8,744 nucleotides of DNA. Origin: an uncultured Clostridium sp. GTDB taxonomy: Bacteria; Bacillota; Clostridia; TANB77; CAG-508. The DNA lies in NCBI GenBank assembly GCA_946495905.1, contig CAMMEP010000057.1:1-8744 (forward strand), written 5' to 3'. Below are positions 5,508 to 8,744 of this stretch, one piece after another; position 1 is the first letter of the stretch; the number at the start of each line of letters is the position of its first letter. The position numbers were made by a program, and so were the translations under genes. Under the pieces are notes generated by a model. The model was not told the origin of the DNA and searched no databases. It was given only the letters and a program-made list of their open reading frames with translations.

Positions 5508-6599
5508 ATGAAAATAGGAATCGTTGGTTTACCAAATGTAGGAAAAAGTACAATGTTTAATGCTATTACAAATGCAGGAGCAGAATGTGCCAATTATCCA
5601 TTCTGTACAATAGAACCAAATGTAGGAGTGGTACCAGTACCAGATGAAAGATTAGATGTTTTGACAAAAATGTATAATGCTAAAAAAACAACACATGCTG
5701 TTATTGAGTTTGTGGATATTGCAGGTCTTGTAAAAGGTGCAAGCAAAGGCGAAGGATTAGGAAATAAATTCTTATCTCATATACGAGAAGTAGATAGTAT
5801 TGTAGAAGTAGTAAGATGCTTTGAAGATACCAATATTGTGCATGTTGATGGAAATATAAATCCCAAAAGAGACATTGAAACAATCAATTTGGAATTAATA
5901 TTTGCAGATTTAGAAACTGTGGAAAAAAGAATAGATAATGCTAAAAAGAAGCTTAAAGCAGATAAAAAATATCAACAAGAAGTTGATACATTAGAAAAAA
6001 TAAAAACAACATTAGAACAAGGAAAATCCGCAAGAACCATAGCATTTACAGAAGAAGAACAAGAAATTTTAAAAGATATGTATTTGTTGACAATGAAACC
6101 AATTTTATATATTGCTAATGTATCAGAGGAACAATTAAGTAATCCTTTTGAAGACGAAAATGTAAAACAAGTAGTAGAATATGCAAAACAAGAAAAAGCA
6201 GAAGTAATACCACTTTGTGTAAAGATTGAAGAAGAACTTGCAAGCTTAGAAGGCGATGACAAGAATGAAATGCTAGAAGCACTTGGATTAGAAGAGTCTG
6301 GACTAGATAAAGTAATAAAAGCAAGTTATGATTTATTAGGATTAATGTCCTTTTTAACAGCAGGAGAGCCAGAAGTAAGAGCATGGACAATAAAAAAAGG
6401 TACAAAAGCGCCAGAAGCAGCGGGAAAAATCCATAGCGATATTGAAAGAGGATTTATTCGTGCAGAAATTGTTTCTTATAATGACTTGATTCGAGAAGGA
6501 AGCATGAATGCTGCAAAAGAAAAAGGACTAGTAAGGTCAGAAGGCAAAGATTATATTATGCAAGAAGGAGACATTGTTTTATTTAGATTTAATGTGTAA
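5508..6599 (+). CDS. ychF: Redox-regulated ATPase YchF (OLA1-like, Obg-related)
   Basis: YchF is a universally conserved cytosolic P-loop protein of the Obg/TRAFAC group that binds ribosomes and hydrolyses ATP rather than GTP; its exact role (translation, oxidative stress) is unsettled. The 363 residues equal the length of E. coli YchF. Visible motifs: P-loop GLPNVGKST (7-15), the G3/switch II stretch DIAGLVKGASKGEGLGNKF (70-88) with a hydrophobic residue in place of the catalytic glutamine, the altered G4 motif NVSE (204-207) that explains ATP preference, a helical coiled arm (about 130-175), and a C-terminal TGS domain (about 278-361) ending GDIVLFRFNV. The start begins MKIGIVGLPNVGKST as in the family, so it is secure despite the distant ribosome binding site. 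Probably transcribed with the upstream transpeptidase gene (41-nt gap). Confidence 0.97.
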   Translation: MKIGIVGLPNVGKSTMFNAITNAGAECANYPFCTIEPNVGVVPVPDERLDVLTKMYNAKKTTHAVIEFVDIAGLVKGASKGEGLGNKFLSHIREVDSIVEVVRCFEDTNIVHVDGNINPKRDIETINLELIFADLETVEKRIDNAKKKLKADKKYQQEVDTLEKIKTTLEQGKSARTIAFTEEEQEILKDMYLLTMKPILYIANVSEEQLSNPFEDENVKQVVEYAKQEKAEVIPLCVKIEEELASLEGDDKNEMLEALGLEESGLDKVIKASYDLLGLMSFLTAGEPEVRAWTIKKGTKAPEAAGKIHSDIERGFIRAEIVSYNDLIREGSMNAAKEKGLVRSEGKDYIMQEGDIVLFRFNV

Positions 6600-6609
6600 G
6601 AATAAATAA

Positions 6610-6694
6610 GCAACAGTTCCTAAATAATAAAACTATTTAATGATAAATTTGACTTTAATATCATTAAATAGTTTTATTATTTAGGTGCTGTTGC
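6610..6694. repeat. 85-nt near-perfect hairpin between ychF and metA
   Basis: Two 36-nt arms (6610-6645 and 6659-6694) are complementary except for one G-T pair and one T-T mismatch, around a 13-nt loop. The arms begin GCAACAGTTCCTAAATAAT and end in CTGTTGC. No T-run follows on either strand, so it is not a textbook intrinsic terminator, although it could still stop or protect the ychF transcript, whose stop codon is 10 nt upstream. The sharp GCAACAG/CTGTTGC ends look like transposon-type terminal repeats, but I see no clear target duplication in the A-rich flanks and no transposase. Confidence 0.85.
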
Positions 6695-6723
6695 AAAAAT
6701 ATAGAAAATATTTCTAAATTTCC

Positions 6724-6752
6724 TTGATTTATTATAATACAAATGATAAAAT
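6724..6752 (+). promoter_or_regulatory. Promoter of metA
   Basis: TTGATT (6724-6729), a 17-bp spacer and TAAAAT (6747-6752) with an extended -10 TG at 6744-6745. A second -10-like TATAAT lies at 6733-6738, but its -35 partner is poor (TTTCTA 6711-6716, spacer 16). The preferred start near 6759 leaves a leader of about 50 nt, too short for an S-box or T-box riboswitch. Confidence 0.6.
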
Positions 6753-6760
6753 ATTTAAGT

Positions 6761-6784
6761 AAAAATATATAATTATATATTTTT
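6761..6784 (+). repeat. Perfect 24-bp AT-only palindrome in the metA leader
   Basis: A perfect palindrome made only of A and T, centred between 6772 and 6773 (left half AAAAATATATAA). It starts at or just after the predicted transcript start of metA. It could be a weak hairpin, an operator for a dimeric repressor, or chance in very AT-rich DNA. Confidence 0.7.
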
Positions 6785-6811
6785 GAGACAATTTTAGAAA
6801 TGGTGATAAAA

Positions 6812-7690
6812 ATGCCAATATACACAAAAGCAGGCTTACCTGTAAACGATATTTTAAGAAAGGAAAAAGTACAAATTCTAGAAAATCTAGAAGGAAAAAA
6901 TGAAAACAATATATTGCAAATAGCAATACTAAACTTAATGCCTCTAAAGGAGGATACAGAATTACAATTATTAAGAAAATTAGCAACATCTGGTAAAAAC
7001 ATAAAAATAACTTTTGTAAATGTTACATCATACATTTGTAAAACAACAGCTCCTGAACATATGCAAAGATTTTACTCTTCTTTTGAGGAAATAAGAAATA
7101 AATATTTTGATGGTTTAATTATTACAGGAGCACCAGTAGAACAAATGGATTTTGAAGAGGTTATATACTGGAAAGAGCTAACCAAAATAATGAATTGGTC
7201 AGAGTCACATGCAAAATCTACACTACATATCTGCTGGGGAGCACAAGCAGGATTATACTATCATTACGGAATAGATAAGCATCTGATGGATCATAAAATG
7301 TTTGGGGTTTTTAATCATAAAATTGATGATAAAAATTCAAAAATATTGTTTAATTTTGAAGATGGATTTAAAGCACCACATTCAAGACATACAACTGTAT
7401 ATAAAGAAGATATTGAAAAAATGCCAGACTTACAAATTGTTTCAGAATCGGATAAGGCAGGAGTTTTTATTGTAGAAAATAAAAATAAGAATCAATTATT
7501 TGTAACAGGACATTTAGAATATGCTAAAGATACCTTAGATAAAGAATATAAAAGAGACTTAGCAAAAGGGCTAACAATTGAAATGCCAGAAAATTATTAT
7601 AAAGACAACAACCCAGAAGAAGGACCAGTATTTAGCTGGAAAGAAAATGGAGATAAAATTTACTCTAATTGGGTAAACTACTATTTATAA
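6812..7690 (+). CDS. metA: Homoserine O-acetyltransferase (MetA family)
   Basis: MetA acylates the hydroxyl of homoserine, the first committed step of methionine synthesis, in the cytosol. The 292-residue protein matches the family throughout: NLMPLKEDTELQLLR (41-55), the GLIITGAPVE block (101-110), the nucleophile C141 in HICWGAQAGLYYHYG, the H193 region (PHSRHT), and catalytic H234 and E236 in GHLEY (usually GHPEY). Glu110 corresponds to Glu111, the residue reported to give acetyl-CoA preference in Bacillus-type MetA (Gly in the succinyl-CoA enzyme of E. coli), so acetyl transfer is the better prediction. The start at 6812 (MPIYTKAGLP) is chosen over the ATG at 6800 because family members begin MPI, and GGTGAT at 6802-6807, a good match to the 16S anti-Shine-Dalgarno, is correctly placed for it. 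It is a single gene with no other methionine gene beside it and no SAM riboswitch. Confidence 0.95.
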   Translation: MPIYTKAGLPVNDILRKEKVQILENLEGKNENNILQIAILNLMPLKEDTELQLLRKLATSGKNIKITFVNVTSYICKTTAPEHMQRFYSSFEEIRNKYFDGLIITGAPVEQMDFEEVIYWKELTKIMNWSESHAKSTLHICWGAQAGLYYHYGIDKHLMDHKMFGVFNHKIDDKNSKILFNFEDGFKAPHSRHTTVYKEDIEKMPDLQIVSESDKAGVFIVENKNKNQLFVTGHLEYAKDTLDKEYKRDLAKGLTIEMPENYYKDNNPEEGPVFSWKENGDKIYSNWVNYYL

Positions 7691-7716
7691 TTTATTAATT
7701 ATTTATACATTTTCTA

Positions 7717-7745
7717 TTGATATTTTTTCAGTTGTAGTATATGAT
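7717..7745 (+). promoter_or_regulatory. Sigma-A-type promoter for the two-gene terminal operon
   Basis: TTGATA (7717-7722), a 17-bp spacer and TATGAT (7740-7745), each one base from consensus. The expected start near 7752 gives a leader of about 39 nt. No clear terminator hairpin follows metA (7691-7716 is simple AT-rich sequence), so some read-through from metA is possible. Confidence 0.75.
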
Positions 7746-7790
7746 AATTCTAATGTATTAGTTTGAAAATGAAGGAGGAACTACTAAAAA

Positions 7791-8204
7791 ATGAAGAAAA
7801 AAATAGCTGCCATAATAATGATTATACTATTTGCACTAGCATTTTTTGCATCAGTAGTACAAGCTACAGATACAAATACCGCAGATTTAAAAAATGATTC
7901 TACCGTCAACTTAGTACAAATGAAAGATAGAGAATTGGAAACATTGCAAGATTATCAAGAATCTTATGGAGACGATACTTATGGGTTAGTGGCCTACATA
8001 TTAAATATAATTCGATTATACAGTATACCATTTGGTTTTGTAGGAATTGCAATTAGTGGTATCTATCGTTATATTATAGGAATAAGAAAATTAGACGTAA
8101 GAGACAAAGGTTTTGGAGCTATGATAGGAATTATAACCGTTATGGTAATTTGTCAGATTTTACCATTAGTGTTTGCAATAGTTGTAAAAGGCTGGAGGGG
8201 TTAA
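7791..8204 (+). CDS. Small secreted/membrane protein with two transmembrane segments, TrbC/VirB2-like topology
   Basis: Function not firmly recognised. The 137-residue protein has a classical signal peptide (KKK at 2-4, hydrophobic core about 5-21, likely cleavage after VVQA at residue 25), a hydrophilic stretch (26-62), and two hydrophobic segments (about 64-97 and 109-132) joined by a short basic loop containing RKLDVRDKG; it ends in KGWRG. A cleaved signal plus two membrane helices around a short basic loop is the layout of TrbC/VirB2-type pilins of type IV secretion and of other small pilin-like proteins of Gram-positive bacteria, but there is no diagnostic motif, so this is inference from topology and length. 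AAGGAGG (7772-7778) lies 12 nt before the ATG. It is first in an operon: the next gene starts 3 nt after its stop. A small holin-like or structural membrane protein is the alternative. Confidence 0.85.
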   Translation: MKKKIAAIIMIILFALAFFASVVQATDTNTADLKNDSTVNLVQMKDRELETLQDYQESYGDDTYGLVAYILNIIRLYSIPFGFVGIAISGIYRYIIGIRKLDVRDKGFGAMIGIITVMVICQILPLVFAIVVKGWRG

Positions 8205-8207
8205 CAA

Positions 8208-8744
8208 ATGAAGGTATTATTTGCCGTTAATAATGAAAGTATTTCGGAATCTATTATTAAGAAATATCAGCAAGAATACAAAGAAATTATATCAAGTAAA
8301 AATGTATATTATTTTGATGCTATTACAAGAGAACTACAAAAAGATAAATCCTACGATAGAATTGTTATTAGCGAAGATGTAGAACCATTTGCTAGTAATA
8401 ATTATGGAGTAATTGATAAATTTATCTTTGAGAGATTAGATAATATAAGTGATGAAGCTACATCTGCAAATGGACAAGATATTCCTATTATTCTAATTTG
8501 TGCAGATAGAAGAACTAAATCAGAAAATATATTAGTAAAGCTATTTGGAATAGGAATATATAGTGCATTACTTGGACAGGATAGAACCATATCAAAAGTA
8601 TGTGAATTGATAAATAAACCACGTAGTAAAAAAGATGCAAAAATATATTATAGAATTGATACAGATGATGTGGAATATAAGGCAGAAGGAGAAGGCGATG
8701 TTAACGAAGTAGAAATTCAAAACATATTAAATCATTATAAAAAA
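8208..8744 (+). CDS. Protein with degenerate receiver-like domain; 3' end cut off by window
   Basis: An open frame of 179 codons runs from ATG 8208 to the window end without a stop. GGAGGGG (8194-8200), inside the end of the previous gene, lies 7 nt upstream, so the two genes are tightly coupled. The order of predicted elements suggests an alternating beta-alpha domain at 1-138: strands KVLFAVNN (2-9), NVYYFDA (32-38), DRIVISEDVE (50-59), IPIILICADRR (92-102) and IYSALLGQD (117-125), with helices between. This resembles a CheY-type receiver, but the usual acidic pair after strand 1 is NN, the Thr/Ser after strand 4 is CAD, and the strand-5 Lys is missing, so phosphorylation is doubtful. Pseudo-receivers of this kind precede ATPase domains in CpaE-like pilus-assembly proteins. 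An acidic linker starts near 151, and the rest of the protein is outside the window. I do not recognise the family. Confidence 0.85.
   Translation, partial: MKVLFAVNNESISESIIKKYQQEYKEIISSKNVYYFDAITRELQKDKSYDRIVISEDVEPFASNNYGVIDKFIFERLDNISDEATSANGQDIPIILICADRRTKSENILVKLFGIGIYSALLGQDRTISKVCELINKPRSKKDAKIYYRIDTDDVEYKAEGEGDVNEVEIQNILNHYKK

Noticed and set aside
6664..7035. Minus-strand frames of 123 and 85 codons over the start of metA
   Set aside because: They are antisense to a conserved metA coding region and its leader, cross the 6610-6694 hairpin, and have no ribosome binding site or family resemblance.

Overview
This is an AT-rich (roughly 30% GC) stretch of bacterial chromosome. Strong AGGAGG-type ribosome binding sites, a sporulation-type sigma-H gene, an RqcH/NFACT gene of Firmicutes type and a MetA of the acetyl-CoA-using Bacillus type all point to a low-GC Firmicute, most likely a clostridium. 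The species cannot be told from the window. Most of the content is housekeeping. No phage, CRISPR array, integrase or complete insertion sequence is visible.

Layout, left to right: (1) the 3' part of a FucO-like iron alcohol dehydrogenase (+) ending at a strong intrinsic terminator. (2) On the minus strand, an unrecognised 117-residue protein with its own promoter, and upstream of it the ribosome quality-control gene rqcH (565 aa after start correction). (3) A divergent intergenic region between rqcH and sigH filled by a 189-bp inverted-repeat structure with 31-bp perfect inner arms. (4) sigH (+), with tRNA-Thr(GGT) starting two bases after its stop codon, then an intrinsic terminator. (5) A promoter, a membrane-anchored YkuD-type L,D-transpeptidase with a repetitive Asn/Asp/Val tail, and the ATPase gene ychF. 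The Shine-Dalgarno sequence of ychF is separated from its ATG by a perfect 20-nt hairpin. (6) An 85-nt near-perfect hairpin after ychF. (7) metA (homoserine O-acetyltransferase) with its own promoter and an AT-only palindrome in its leader. (8) A new promoter and the first two genes of an operon that runs out of the window: a signal-peptide protein with two membrane segments (TrbC/VirB2-like topology) and a protein with a receiver-like fold pattern.

The genes do not form one pathway. sigH-tRNA and ldt-ychF are probable co-transcribed pairs, as are the last two genes. Four starts were resolved from ribosome binding sites, promoter position or family N-termini: rqcH at 3146, sigH at 3470, metA at 6812, and the last gene at 8208. 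The points most worth a second look are the ychF translation-initiation hairpin, the two large inverted repeats, the D-to-E change in the RqcH DR motif, the SMGC variant of the transpeptidase active site, and the unexplained terminal operon.
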